A DNA stretch of 64,000 nucleotides from Dendrocalamus latiflorus. Its lineage: Eukaryota > Streptophyta > Magnoliopsida > Poales > Poaceae. Below, piece after piece: positions 48,687-59,920 of this stretch. The notes under the pieces are model-generated. The model was not told the origin of the DNA and made no database searches. It worked only from the letters and a program-made list of their open reading frames with translations. Where the stretch lies: contig CM029617.1 in assembly GCA_017311315.1 (NCBI GenBank), positions 8,507,820 through 8,571,819 of the forward strand, read 5' to 3'. A program made the translations under genes and the position numbers. Every line of letters starts with the position of its first letter. The stretch's first letter is position 1.

Positions 48687-50590
48687 TGTAACATCCTGAT
48701 TTTCATAGCCTTTTTGAAGTTTTTAAAATAAAATTCACCGGTGGGATTTTTCTGAAATTAACTCAAGCTTAAAATGAATTTTTATTAATTAAAAAGATTT
48801 AACATGATTAAACTATACATTAACATTTGGTGAAGGCATTTTATTTGGGTTCCTTGTGTTTCAAGGAATTTTCTTGGATTTTTCTGGAGTTATTTGCTAT
48901 TTTCTACAGCTCAAATGGATTTGGTTGAATTTCTGAAAATAGAAAAGCCCTAAAAATCCTTAAACAGTGTTGGGCCAAGCCCACTACTATTTTCTGGCCC
49001 AGCCAACCTCAGTCGCCCGATCTTTTGTCAACCACACGTTGTCCATCGGAGAGCTCGTGCACTGTTCATCTCATTCCCGGCGCGGACCCCGTCTCTGCCG
49101 CTACCTCGGTTCTCGTGCACGAGCCGAACGCCGCCGCTGTCTCCAAGCCAGAGTCTACCTCGGTGTCCGTGTCTGCTTTGTGTGCGCCACCGCCTGTGTC
49201 CATCTCCACCTCCTCGGCGTCCGCGCTATAAAGTCGGCCGACCCCCTCATTCTTCGCATCCCGAGCTGCCGCCTCTTTCGTCGAGTTCACTGAGCTTCCA
49301 TAGCTGTCATCGAGTTCGCCGAGTCGCCGCCTTCGTCGGAGCTTTCCGCACCTTCATTTCCATCTTTGTCTTCGGCCGCTGTCGATCGTTGTCCCCACCT
49401 CTCGTCGGTGAGCTTCTTCACCGTGCCACCGTCTTCTCGCTGCCGGTTGGCCGTGGTCCGCCGTCCGCTCCGCGCCGTCTCTGGCCAGTCGCTTTTGGTC
49501 GCTCACCTGTTTGTCGCCGCTCACTTCACCTCGCACCGCGAGCTCGCCAGCTCACCACACACCCACGCCCATGCGACCGTTCGGCTTCTCCATGAACCCA
49601 ATCCACCGCGAGTCGTGCGCCTGACATGAGGGTCCCACCCGTCAACAGCACTGATCCGTGAACCCGTGAGTCGATCTAGCTAAGTCAGCAGCCACACCAG
49701 CAACCGCGTCAGCCCTAGAAGCCTAGCCAGCAGCCACGTCATCCAGTCCAGTCGGCAGTGCACTATCCTGTGTACCGGGTTCACATCACAGTATCTTTTT
49801 TAATTTTCAGCCTTTTCGTTTGGATTAGATTTTTCAAGAGCCCGTTTTTCTCCATCCTAGCTCTGATTGACTTGATTCTTTTTCCTAAATTCATCTAAAT
49901 TTGAGCTCTATCTTTTGGTTATGGTTTTGAAAATTTTAGAGTTTATTTGAATTTAATTTGTGTTTTGCTTCATTTTTCTCCCGTTAGATCACGCTTTTAG
50001 AGGAGCTGAAGCAAGATTTGAAGATCAAGAGGCATTAACTGAACAAGGCCAAAGCAAGTCGTGTCATTTGATCATGTTGAACCTATTTTTCAAATCTATT
50101 ATTTATTATTTTATTTTAAATTATCATGCATTGCTATTTTATTATAAAACCATTACATTAGTAGTTATTGTCCCAATTGACTAATTCCTCCTTGGTAATT
50201 TGAATGCCATGATTCCATTGTCACATAGGATGGGTAATTATTTAATGATACAATATTAGTTGTCGCATGGGTTGTACGATTATTATTCTTAGCCATGCTT
50301 ATAGTAGCGTTGGGTTTATTATCACATGTGATCAGATAATTAATTTTGATTTAATAAGATATTGAATCGTGGTTGTAACCATAGTTATAAAATTTGAGTA
50401 CCATGACATAGGAGTGTCATTGCTGTTGGACTGTTGGTTATACAAAATTGGTTTTCACCTTGGCGAATGATCGTGCAATAAAGGGGTGCAATTTGCACAT
50501 CGGGATGTAGATGTTTCACCTGGGTAATGTTTAAGGACTTAACTTTTGTGCGCCATTGATTTGAGCCTTACCACATAACTTCAAGTCTGC
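48687..50590 (+). mobile_element. Truncated long LTR-type element
   Basis: Begins TGTAACATCCTG like the element at 37661, then has the same AT-rich start, a GC-rich core (48960-49760) with GCGCTATAAAGTCGG near 49225, and the AAGATCAAGAGGCA...GCAAGTCGTGTC...TGTTGAACC landmarks shared with 5765-5830 and 40790-40880. Its 3' end is missing; the sequence runs into a copia leader at about 50590. ORFs in the GC core (48967-49293, 49182-49595) differ in every relative, so I do not call genes. Confidence 0.6.
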
Positions 50591-50594
50591 TCGT

Positions 50595-50985
50595 GATAGA
50601 TTAGAGCGGATTTGCACCGTAGAAAATAATCTAGAAAGCAAAATCTGCGGAATTTGAAGCGATCTAGATGTAAACAATTCAATCTACTAATATTTCGATG
50701 ATTACCTTTCGATTCATCGGAGCGATCCGTGTTGATAACGTGTTGAGGAACCGTCGCTGGTGAGTCTAGTCCGATCGATTCCTCTGCTATGCAAAAGACA
50801 GATCAATTACAGAAGACATAAATAATAGATTGAAACACAGAGATAGGGAGAACTCCTGATCTTTCTTTATTGCTTTCTTTTCTCATGTGTGTACAAAATA
50901 GCCAATAGTATTCCCTATTTATAACCTAGTGATGAGATGCCTATCATAAGATAAGACTTTAAATTCAGACCCGGATTTCCTAACA
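50595..50985 (-). mobile_element. Copia 5' LTR plus leader fragment, minus strand
   Basis: 50741-50985 is a third 245-bp LTR of the family (TGTTGAGGAACCGTCGCTGG to GGATTTCCTAACA). On the minus strand it is followed at 50740 by CGTTATCAACACGGATC, a copia-type primer-binding site, and about 130 bp of leader before the sequence is cut off. It is therefore a 5' LTR end, complementary to the 3'-only fragments elsewhere in the window. Confidence 0.85.
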
Positions 50986-52204
50986 GGCACAACACTGCAG
51001 TCCATGTAGGGACGTTTAGTCTATTTTCAGTGTTACGAAATCGACTCGGCGAGACATGAAACAAACAGGGCTCTACGGCAGCAAGATGCTGTAAGGATAA
51101 AATGACCCACTAGGGTACAGTGTCACAAAGTAAAACAAGCCTAGGCCTGTGCCCATCACAGCGAAGGCTATTGACGGCCCAATTAAGCGGTGAGGCCGGA
51201 GGTGGCGGCCACCGGAGCTCATCGGAGTTGTCTAGTGCTATCTGAGTCGAAGTGGTACACTTGCAGACGGGAAAACGAAAAGAGTGCTATGAGAGCAAAT
51301 TTCTTTTTTAAAAATTCTGTATCATACCAAATAGAGACGTAGACATGAGGAGGCGGATCACCATGTGACTACTTGCTAGCGGTATATGCTGCTTTTGTTG
51401 GTGTTGGGCTGTTGTTTTGTTGTAGTTTTCCTTAAAAAAATGGACCATTATGGCGAGCGGAGGCCAGATCCCTTAGGCCAGTCTCAGTGGGGGTTTCATG
51501 GAGTTTCATGGGCATTAAATACGCTGACATGGCACTGTATTGATGAAGAGAGAGATGATAAAAGTTTCATGGGAGTAGAGAGAGTTTCATAGGGATGAAA
51601 CTCTTCTGCACTGTTTCCAAAATATGGGTGTGTTGGAAACTGGGACATGAAACCTCCACTGAGACTGGCCTTATGTGGAGACGACGGGCGAAGCCGCTCA
51701 AAATGGCTTCTTTCATAGTAAATAGCTTTTAATCTGAGTACCTTTTTAAGGTGGTATCTACAAGTTGATTTTAATACACATTATAATGAATTTATTTATA
51801 TCGGTCAAAATTGTACATAAGTTTCTATTATACTGTACTTTCTTTTATAAATAACCTAAAAATTATAAATCACAGTTAAAAATTATAAACTAAAAAAAGG
51901 CCTCTCTCCTCCGCTTGCTATTTGTGGGCGGAGTTGGTCGTGGGATGCGGCCCACGGCCGTTCCGCGGACGGGCGGACTATGTAGGCTTGCGGCTGTAGA
52001 GGGGCAGAGTGGGGAGACACGAACGCCGCCGCGGTAGCTCCAGATGATCATGATTTGTCCAGGTTTGTTGTGGCATAGTTTGTTTAACTACTACTTGAGG
52101 TCGCATCTTGGCTTAAATGGACTGATGTAACTGTTTCGAAACATGCTCGTTTCTCTGCAACTGAGCACGCCATCTCCGGATGAACCATGACATGCTACTA
52201 TGGG
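50986..52204 (+). other. Flank duplicated from 33424-33590, with inserts
   Basis: 51095-51208 and 51997-52046 together match 33424-33590, including CGCGGTAGCTC at the Harbinger insertion point; here the sequence continues CAGATGATCATG, giving the empty site. Between them, 51209-51996 holds the Tourist MITE and a MITE-like AT-rich piece (about 51695-51910) related to 3241-3471. The rest shows nothing identifiable, and no gene is seen. Confidence 0.6.
51476..51670. mobile_element. Tourist-like MITE, 195 bp, TSD TTA
   Basis: Perfect 15-bp ends GGCCAGTCTCAGTGG and its inverse, continuing to an inverted GTTTCATG/CATGAAAC, with TTA on both sides (51473-51475 and 51671-51673). The interior repeats GTTTCATGG four times. 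Confidence 0.95.
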
Positions 52205-52450
52205 TCTGTTTTTTTTTTGCTGAGTCTTATGGCTTTTAACTGCGACTTGTGGCTTTTGGGCTATTCATATGAGAGATTACAAAGTAACTGAAACTCACGT
52301 GCGGTTTTTGCCGATATAAATGAAGTCGGTACAGTATGTACTACAATTAACTAGTAGACACCTATCTTAAAAGACACTCCGTTTAAAAGCTAGTTACTAT
52401 ATAAAAATTAAAAGCTGAAACCAAAAGTTGAAAAAGAAAAGACCCTGCTG
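52205..52450. mobile_element. MITE-like element with GGGTCTGTTTT ends
   Basis: The left end GGGTCTGTTTTTTTTTTGCT and the inverse of the right end (GGGTCTTTTCTTTTTCAACT) form an imperfect TIR. The interior matches 32150-32345. Flanks TGCTACTA and TGCTGCAG are only partly similar, so the target duplication is unproven. Confidence 0.55.
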
Positions 52451-52735
52451 CAGTATTAATTCAATAATATTGTAAGCTGACAAGGCTGAAATAAAAGACT
52501 CAACCAAGCATGCTAGGCTCGCACGATGAATGACACCAATGTAAGTCAGCGCCGAAATCCTAAACCACTTCTAAATTAACAAAAACGATGCTAATTTGCT
52601 TATTCGGAAACGGTAGAGACAGATTAACAAAAACGCGTCCAAATAGACGTAACTGTTGTTTCTATAGGAAGGGATATCCGTTGTCAAGTAACCTAACCCA
52701 GACAGCGGCACCGTGCGGGCGCCGGCGCCCAGGTG

Positions 52736-53042
52736 CCCGCCCTAGCTAGTCAGACAATGGTAGAAAAATGTTGGGCGGTTGGGTCAAAACAATGTAAAAT
52801 GTTGGAAAATGTTGATTTGCGTTTATTTTCCATCGTGTGTGTTAAATTTTGCATACTCCTAGAAGGATGTTACTGTAAAAAGGTAGGAAATCCAGTTCTC
52901 ATGCCGTTGTGAAAAAGGGTAAAAGTGTTCAGATATATGCAAATGGCCATTCTACTCTTCTAATATTTTTTTGCATAGTTATGTGAAAATTGTTAATTAA
53001 TTGTGCACTCTAGTGACTAATTTAATTAGTGAAACAATGATC
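52736..53042 (+). repeat. Duplicated block D
   Basis: Closely similar to 48054-48362 in the same orientation (CCCGCCCTAGCTA(G/A)TCAGACA start, AAACAATGATCA end). The similarity stops where the 3.7-kb composite insertion begins. Confidence 0.9.
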
Positions 53043-53083
53043 AAAATATGCCATGCATATATGCTAGACATACTAGGCATGTC

Positions 53084-53086
<3 letters not shown>

Positions 53087-53176
<90 letters not shown>
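53087..53176. repeat. (TA)n microsatellite
   Basis: About 90 bp of alternating TA. A shorter run at 53549-53565 borders the Helitron. Confidence 0.97.
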
Positions 53177-53178
<2 letters not shown>

Positions 53179-53548
53179 AAAAAAATACTTTTTACACCCG
53201 GGTGTAATTACACCCACCTTTAATATACCACCTAAACAAACTTGAAATACTCCTTTATCACTTTAGGTATACTCGTATACTGATTATAAGATACTCCAAT
53301 ATGAACCACACGAAAAAATTGCAAGAGAATCCATAGTTTTTAACGTATTTTGTAAATACCTTCATATATGCATATAAAAAGGAGTATGTAAAAAAATGTG
53401 CATACCACATCTGAAAAATTATTCATACCACCTAAATGGTCTTAAATACTTGTATACTACACGTACATACTTTCCGTTACGCGAGATACTTCTTATGTTG
53501 TAAGATACGACATAGAGTGTAATTACACTCGGGAGTAGAAAAGAGGCT
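53177..53548. mobile_element. MITE-like element with ACACCCGGGTGTAATTACAC ends
   Basis: Left CTTTTTACACCCGGGTGTAA and the inverse of the right end, CTTTTCTACTCCCGAGTGTAA, both followed by TTACAC, form a TIR of about 28 bp with few mismatches. The interior is AT-rich with ATACCACCTAAA words in direct copies. It sits within TA repeats, which makes the target duplication unreadable. Superfamily uncertain. Confidence 0.6.
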
Positions 53549-53742
53549 ATATATATATATATATATCTTTACTATTTAATAAGTTTGAGTTGGTGGTCGT
53601 CGGTCCATTCTTCCTCTTTCTACGGCCGTCCGATCTAAATAATAAGATCTTGACCATTCATCTTGCCATTCTTCCCACCACCATCTCTCTTGCGTAACTG
53701 CTCCTCCTCTCCATTTTCAGTTTCAGTTACAATCCCTTCCCC

Positions 53743-55320
53743 ATGCCGCAGGAGGCGAAGTCACTGGCGGTTTTCACTTCTCTAGCACGTTTCCCTCAAG
53801 CGCCCGCACAGCGCGCTCGGGGAGGACGCCTCCCCCTGCTGCTCGTCCTCCTCCGCCCTCTCCTCGCCCGCGGCGAAGCGGCCGCCCGGGCCTCGAGTCG
53901 CGCCGGGCCGCCGTGCGCGTGTGGGGGAGCCAGCCGCTCGCGGAGGCCGACCCGGAGGTGCACATTCTCATGGAGCGCGAGCGCCACCGGCAGGTGCGCG
54001 GGATCGAGCTCATCGCCTCCGATAACTACGTCTGCCGCCCGGTGCTCGACGAGCTCAGGAGCTAGCCACCTCACCAACAAGTGCTCCGAGGGGCTCCCCA
54101 GCGCGCGTTACTACGGCGGGAACCAGCACATCTACGCCATCGAGTGCCTCTGCTGCGACTGCGCGCTCGCCGCCTTCGGCCTCGACCGCACACGCCGAGG
54201 GATCAACTTGCAGCCATACTCCTGTACCTATGCCAACTTTGCCGTGCACACGGTGCTCCTCCTCCTCAAGGACCGGATCATGGGGCTCGACTCACCGTCC
54301 GGCGGCCACGTCAGCCACTGGTACTACACACCCAGCGGCAAGGATGTCTCAGGCGCGTCCATATTCTTCGAGAGCCTGTCCTACAAGGTGAACCCGCAGA
54401 CCGGGTACATTGATAACGATAAGTTAGAGGAGAGGGCCGTGGATTTCCACCCCCAAGATTCTCATCTGTGGTGAAAGCTCATACACAATGGAGTGGGACT
54501 ATGCGCAGATGCGGCTGATTGCTGGTAAGTGTGGTGCAGTGCTCATGTGCGACATGGTGCATATCAGTGGCCTTGTGGCAACCAAGGTGAAGCATCTATT
54601 TATCTCATTGTTAGTTTAGATGGTTTTACTCAAAATTGCAGTGCAATCTTATGTATTTCGTGGCAATGCATGCGTATGGAAAGGGACTATCAGGTTCTGA
54701 TCGCTAGGAATAACCTCCTTAGCTAAAAATCTAAAGAGTTACAGTGCATATTGCTTAATGGCATTATTGCCTGGATTGTTGCTTAACAATGGTGATGCTT
54801 AACTACATTGTTACTAGATGATGATATTTGGATAACTGCCCTTCAGAAGTGATATTGCAGTAGCAAAACATAAATTTCTATTGATAATTGTATTTGTGCC
54901 ATGTTACATCTCCAGGAATGCCAAAGTCCCTTCAACCATTGTGACATTGTTACTTCAACCACACATAAGAGCCTAAGGGGTCCTGGGTGGTATAATATTC
55001 TTGAGGAAAGGGAAAAATCGAAGGAAACGGAGTGGTCCTTATCTCAAGTGGCCGAAAGTGATCAATACGATTTTGAAGGCAGGATAAATTTCGCTGTTTT
55101 CCCTTCCATGCAAGGTGGACACCACAATAATCATATTGCTGCTCTGGCGATAGCTCTAAAACAAGTAGAAACACTAGAATACAAAGCGTACATTCAACAA
55201 GTCAAGAAAAATGCTCAAGCTTTGGTGTTGGCCTTGCTTTAGTGGAAATGCAGACTTGTTACCGGTGGCACAGATAATCAACTGGTGGTATATATGGGAC
55301 CGAACAACTTTTGGCTTGAC
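53743..55320 (+). pseudogene. Serine hydroxymethyltransferase gene fragment captured by the Helitron
   Basis: SHMT interconverts serine and glycine with tetrahydrofolate, using PLP. Exon 1 (to about 54590) has LAEADPEVHILMERER, RGIELIASDNYVCRPVLDEL, SARYYGGNQHIYAIECLC, LQPYSCTYANFAVHT, DRIMGLDSPSGGH, YKVNPQTGYIDNDKLEE and KCGAVLMCDMVHISGLVATK. A GT donor follows; an intron runs to CTCCAG at 54914. Exon 2 (54915-55320) has SPFNHCDIVTSTTHKSLRGP, with the PLP-binding Lys, then FAVFPSMQGGHHNNHIAALA and LVTGGTDNQLV. At least three frameshifts are visible (before SHLTNK near 54060, after FHPQ near 54455, after SLRGPG near 54985). The 3' third of the gene is missing. The intron shows DNA-level capture. 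Confidence 0.92.
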
Positions 55321-55400
55321 AGGTATAATCTCCATAGTGCTGCATTTCGTCTCTTTCTGTATCTGTTTGGACTTCATTATGGGCAAATCTTTACTACTTA

Positions 55401-55445
55401 ACTAGCTGAATGTTTGTGCGTTACTACGGATTTTAAAAAATTTTA
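55401..55445. repeat. Inverted copy of the Helitron 3' terminus
   Basis: ACTAGCTGAATGTTTGTGCG and the following TTACTACGGATTTTA are the reverse complement, with a few mismatches, of the Helitron's last 45 bp (55510-55553). The two arms, 65 bp apart, could form a large hairpin at the element's end. Confidence 0.85.
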
Positions 55446-55552
55446 GAACATATTTATATGCATGTTTTAAAAAATTTTACCACTTGTTAGTTTCAAAATA
55501 TATAGTATGATAAAATTTTAAAATCCGTAGCAACGCACGGGCATTTAGCTAG

Positions 55553-55587
<35 letters not shown>

Positions 55588-56359
55588 ATGTGTGTATATA
55601 TATATATATGTATGTATATATATATGTATATATATATATATGTATATAGTATAAATAACAGGGGCACTATGGTGTCTAGGCTCTACGATTGAGACTTTTC
55701 ATCTATGATTAAGGCTTCCCATCCATGATTGATTCAGCATGCTAAACTAATGACTTTCTTTCCAAATTGACGCCTTTTCGAATTAATAAATGTTAACGGG
55801 TTACACTAACACGCATCTACAAGCAATCTAAAGGCAGAGAGGTTTGGTGCCCCATTTCAGCGTCCTATACACACACACACACACACACACAACGCGTGCG
55901 CGCACGCTATGCGCGGGTCGCTGGCTGTGCGCATGAGCATTCTAGTGCGGTTTATATTCGATAATAACTTTATATGTATGAGATAGTAACTTTGACATCT
56001 GTAAGTCAATCGATGATAACTTTATATTTAGGAGATAGTAATTTGACTTACATGCATGCATACAGCAAGAGAGAGAAGAGAATAAATACACTTAACTTAT
56101 GATTTTTTATCTTATTTACAAGCTAAAAAATACAATAATTATTTCACCAAAAGTCCAATCTACGATCTGTTTGCATTATTATGTTTGAAATTACGAGCTT
56201 AACAAAATAAGATACATATTGAATATATTTTAACGCTACGAATTAGTATGTAAGTATACCAAAAGTGATAAAGAAGTATGAAATATTCACTTAATTGGTA
56301 TATTAGAAGTAGAGTATGTACTCCTAAGAGTACGGAAAAAACTTTCTATATATAATTAC
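55553..56359. other. Microsatellites and unassigned AT-rich sequence
   Basis: 55553-55651 alternates (TA)n and (TG)n; 55868-55890 is (AC)n followed by a CpG/GC alternating stretch (GCGTGCGCGCACGC). Words near 56170-56345 (GTATACC, GATAAAGAAGTAT) resemble inverted parts of the 53177-53548 element. No gene. Confidence 0.6.
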
Positions 56360-56545
56360 TATTCTACGCATAAGTGTAGAATGCGTGTGGAAAGTTACGC
56401 CATGTGCGAGTGAAGCTACTGTTAAACACATGTAGGGTTACTGTCAGTTGTAACGCTATACAACTGGCAGTAACTCTACATGTATTTGATAATAACTTCA
56501 CTCACGTACGACAGTAAATTTTTGGTGCCCACAGGTGCAGAATAG
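56360..56545. repeat. Foldback element / long hairpin
   Basis: Two arms of about 90 bp are near-inverse around a centre at about 56455: ACATGTAGGGTTACTGTCAG, then TTGTA on the left and TACAACTGGCAGTAACTC, then TACATGT on the right. GTGAGTGAAG/CTTCACTCAC pairs occur further out. It could be a MITE or an insertion end; an RNA from it would fold into a long imperfect hairpin. Confidence 0.75.
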
Positions 56546-56809
56546 TGTAGCCGTATGTATGTATGTGTCGTGTGATTGTGACCAACGAGTACTAAAGCAG
56601 GAATACTACTAGCATAAGGTATAATCATTGCTATCGCACAAACTAGTGATGGCAAACATGATTTAGATGAAATACTACTGTGACTTACAGTAAATCGCTC
56701 CTGTGATGATGGTAGCAGAGTCTGGTGGCGGAGAGGAGGCCGATGCGCAAAGCAGAATCCTTGGAAAGGTAGTAAGCACCCTAATTTGACAATTGATTGA
56801 AACTAGGCC

Positions 56810-57163
56810 TGCTATGATTGCACGCCAAATAGTAGATGATGGGGTTTTGGGGGCTTGAAGAAGCAACCCAGAGCCGAAGACTCGAGCAAGAGGGGAGAGG
56901 TGAAGAGCGAGAGCGCTATATTCAATCTGACAATGCCTATTCCCTTGTATTGAATGTCTCCTTCCTCTTATGGTGCACTATATATCGTATTTATAGCTAT
57001 AGGAGATGTTGTTTATACAAATATCCTTCTTGAGGCCTTTGCTAACAAGGGTATACGTGTCTTTTCCTTGGCATGCCCTAAATGAGCCTACCTTTTATTT
57101 ACATCCATGCATGGGCTCATGCATGATGGGCTGAAGGTGCCACGGTGGGGGCCACCCCCAACA
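56810..57163. mobile_element. Solo LTR, 354 bp (in segmental copy B)
   Basis: TGCTATGATTGCACGCC to CCACCCCCAACA, same length and position as 26392-26745. Confidence 0.7.
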
Positions 57164-57973
57164 GTGCTTTTTTCGGAACAGTTCTACACTAAATTAATCT
57201 AGTAAAACATGCAATTGATCCGGTAAACATATCAGATCATGCTTGCAAAAAATTAATCTGAGGCAATTGATGATATATAAGTGGCTCGGCCAACAATCAT
57301 GCTGGTAACGTATTGCGTGATAGCTTGTCATGTGATTGATCAAACCAAACCATCCAACATTGCATAATGTAATTGAGATCAATCACAAAAAAAAAACATG
57401 AACACAAAAATAGCTGATAAAGAGATATATCCTTAGAGTCAACTGTTTACTACTCTTTTTGCTCTTTTTTATTTGATGCTTTAAACATTTTACGGTCGTT
57501 GAGATGCGATTTTGGCCGATACTTTTTATAGCTTTATATTAAGATATATTAATAAAATTATAAATATTATAAAGGTATTTTTAATGATAAATCTAATGAT
57601 ATAGTTTTTATGTAATCAATCCATATAGTTTTAATACATTAATGATCAAAATTTAGACACTACCGATTCTAAGGTGTCAAACAAAAAGGAACAAAGGGAA
57701 TAATAGATAGGGTGTATGTACAAGTACACCGTGAGAAAAGTGGTCCTATGCAGTGGTGAAGTTAGGACAAAAATATAGGGTGAACTCAAAGGATTGGGCT
57801 AAATTATGACAAACATAGCAAGCAAGCCAAGATTTCACTTCTCAATTATTGTAAATTTATGAACAAATTGTAAATTTCATCACTTTGTTGAAAATTATCA
57901 ATTATACGATTATCGAATACTAATTTCATAAATCGTCCCTAATTCATTGTACAACATCAAGAATCAAGAGTAA

Positions 57974-58840
57974 ATGAGTAATTTAGCTGAGAAAATGAAT
58001 ACATATATACCAAATCAAGTTACTATCTTGCTCTCCATCCGGCTCCCTTTCCCCAAATCCAAATCGCCTACTGCCTATGCAGGCCGTGGCCATGCCGTGT
58101 GGCACTGCGATATGCCGCCTTCTCACCCCCTCCTCCGTCCGCATCCTGGTGTCCAGTCCTCTTCCAGGACCGCCCTGGCTCGTTGTGCCAACACTCACCC
58201 GCTCGCCCACACTTTCCCACAAGGCTGCAGGGCAGCTCCTTGTCATGCTGTTGCTCCGCCTTCTCCGCGTGGTCATGCACCCACACCTAAGCACCTCATC
58301 ACGTTGTGTGCTACTAGCCCTAAGGCTAGGGTTTTCTTCTCACTCCTGTCTCAGCAATCAGGCTTAGGTGCGCTCCTCCCAATTCCTCGATCAATCCTCC
58401 TCTTCCTTTGGATTGCATCCAGTGGGGTAGGGCTTAGACACTTAGTTGCTAGTTGGAGTTGGGCCTTGTGGTTGTGGGCTGATATGGTGACATGTGAGCA
58501 AATTACCCCAGTTGTCCATATTGTAGTCTTCTCTTCCCTCAGTTCAGGGCGTGCAGATCAGCTTCCATAGCTTCATCAACATGGCCGGCTGGGCTCCGGG
58601 AGGAGAGGGGGTGGGAGTTTTGGCGTTGGTGGCTGCATCGCCGGGCTAGCCAAGCTAGCAGATTGCCTGCAGTATGTGACCACGAGGAGCCCACTAGGGC
58701 AGCCGCAAAAGAGCTGCTACATGGAGGTTTGGGCGATGCACCTAGGCTCGGCATTGCCGTCGGCCAACTCCGAGGGGGTAGGGGCTTCTAGCCATCCCTC
58801 AATGGCTCTGCGCATGGTATTGTGCTATTTATAAGAGATG
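57974..58840. other. GC-rich part of segmental copy B, no confirmed gene
   Basis: A plus-strand ORF of 198 codons is open at 57974-58570, but the same stretch of copy A is split among frames. The translation (rich in Pro, Ser, Leu) has no recognised domain. A minus-strand TATA-like ATAAATAGCACAA is kept near 58825. I do not call a gene. Confidence 0.4.
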
Positions 58841-59190
58841 GAAGGTCCTTAGGGTCATTTTGATAAATGCACGAGGAATAGTTGTTTGTCAAACCATTGT
58901 TGTAATCTAGGTATGCTTGTTATGGCCTTTCCATGCCTGCCTATAATTTCAGTGCCAAAAGGACTTGGAACGTAATTTTAGCTTTAGTGCGAGTGCTCGT
59001 GCAAACAAACTGAATGCCAATAAGCCGTTTTGAAAAAGCTGTCATAATAAACCGCTTCGATATAACGATGGATAAATCGTATTGTTTGGTTATTCAGCAA
59101 AAACTGAAAGCCATAAACTATAAGCTGGAAAAAAGAACAGAGGTGGGTTCGGCAATACTTCGGCTTATGATTTAGGCCATTTGCTACAGT

Positions 59191-59920
59191 CACTGGCGTA
59201 GCTAAAGGGTGGTCCGCGTGGTCCGCGGACCACCATGCGCTCAGCCCATGCAAGGTCCATAGATATAGGAAAATTCGGATCCTCAGCAGCCAAACATCGA
59301 ATATGTGGGAGCGTCCGCGGCCTTTCGCGAATACACATTGTGCGACCCTTCGTATTTCTCTGTGCGGCCGGCCTGCGCCCCTTCGTATCCCTTGCTGTGT
59401 TGTGCTTCATAGAATACGAATACGATTATACGAACGATAGCGGCGGCGGCGGGCCGGCGGCGGACGACGAGCAGCAGCATACGTGAGTCCTCTGCAGGTA
59501 CGTCTCAAAAGTCAAAATATTCATCCAATTAGCCTGCTCGTTTAGTCATGTTTCCTTTTTTTCTCCCAATCTCTCCCTAGAGCTAGAGACTAAGCAAATA
59601 AGCCCTAACTCGAGCAGAACGCATCAACTATTGCTGGTGGCCACCAGCCGGTGATCAGCGACAGCGATCCACCATCAGGCATCAGACGTTCACAGGCCGC
59701 AAGTCACAAGGTACACAAAACCTTATTTTATTCTGTCATTAGATTATATTATTGGAATGCACGGTCGCATTGGACTATTTAATTTTAATTGTAGGATAGG
59801 ATTTTTTTTCTGTGTCAATTGATTATTGGAATGGTAAATTGAAACAATATTAAATTTATAGCGGTTAAAAAAAATTTAAACAATGGACCACCATAGTTAC
59901 AAATCCTGGCTACGCCACTG
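59191..59920. mobile_element. hAT-type insertion, 730 bp, TSD GCTACAGT, with empty site in copy A
   Basis: The ends CACTGGCGTAGCTA and the inverse of TGGCTACGCCACTG are flanked by GCTACAGT on both sides (59183-59190 and 59921-59928), an 8-bp duplication as in hAT. Copy A has the unoccupied site (TTTCCTATAGTAACTC at about 30931). A GTCCGCGTGGTCCGCGGACC-type palindrome lies just inside the left end. No transposase is encoded. Confidence 0.92.

Larger units (their letters stand above)
53566..55552 (+). mobile_element. Helitron (1987 bp) carrying SHMT gene exons
   Basis: The 5' end is TCTTTACTATTTAA, directly after an A. The 3' end is CCGTAGCAACGCACGG followed by GCATTTAGCTAG, directly before a T. 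This fits insertion between A and T without target duplication. The 3' sequence fits, base for base as I recall it, the maize-type Helitron end consensus ending CTAG. The short CCGT...ACGG pair gives a small terminal hairpin. No Rep/helicase is present, so it is non-autonomous. Most of the interior is SHMT sequence in the plus direction. Confidence 0.9.

Noticed and set aside
48967..49629. Genes in the GC-rich core of the truncated LTR element
   Set aside because: Equivalent cores of the other three elements encode unrelated translations, so no protein is conserved.
53743..54474. A 243-aa intact SHMT-like protein
   Set aside because: The first 100 codons of this frame are not SHMT; the SHMT N-terminal region is in another frame and the true frame shifts again near 54455, so the single ORF is accidental.
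57974..58570. 198-codon ORF in segmental copy B
   Set aside because: The frame is not conserved in copy A, where the same DNA is broken among frames.
59191..59920. CACTA (En/Spm) element, because the left end reads CACTG
   Set aside because: The flanking duplication is 8 bp, and the right end inverts to CAGTGGCGTAGCC; both fit hAT. CACTA elements make 3-bp duplications.
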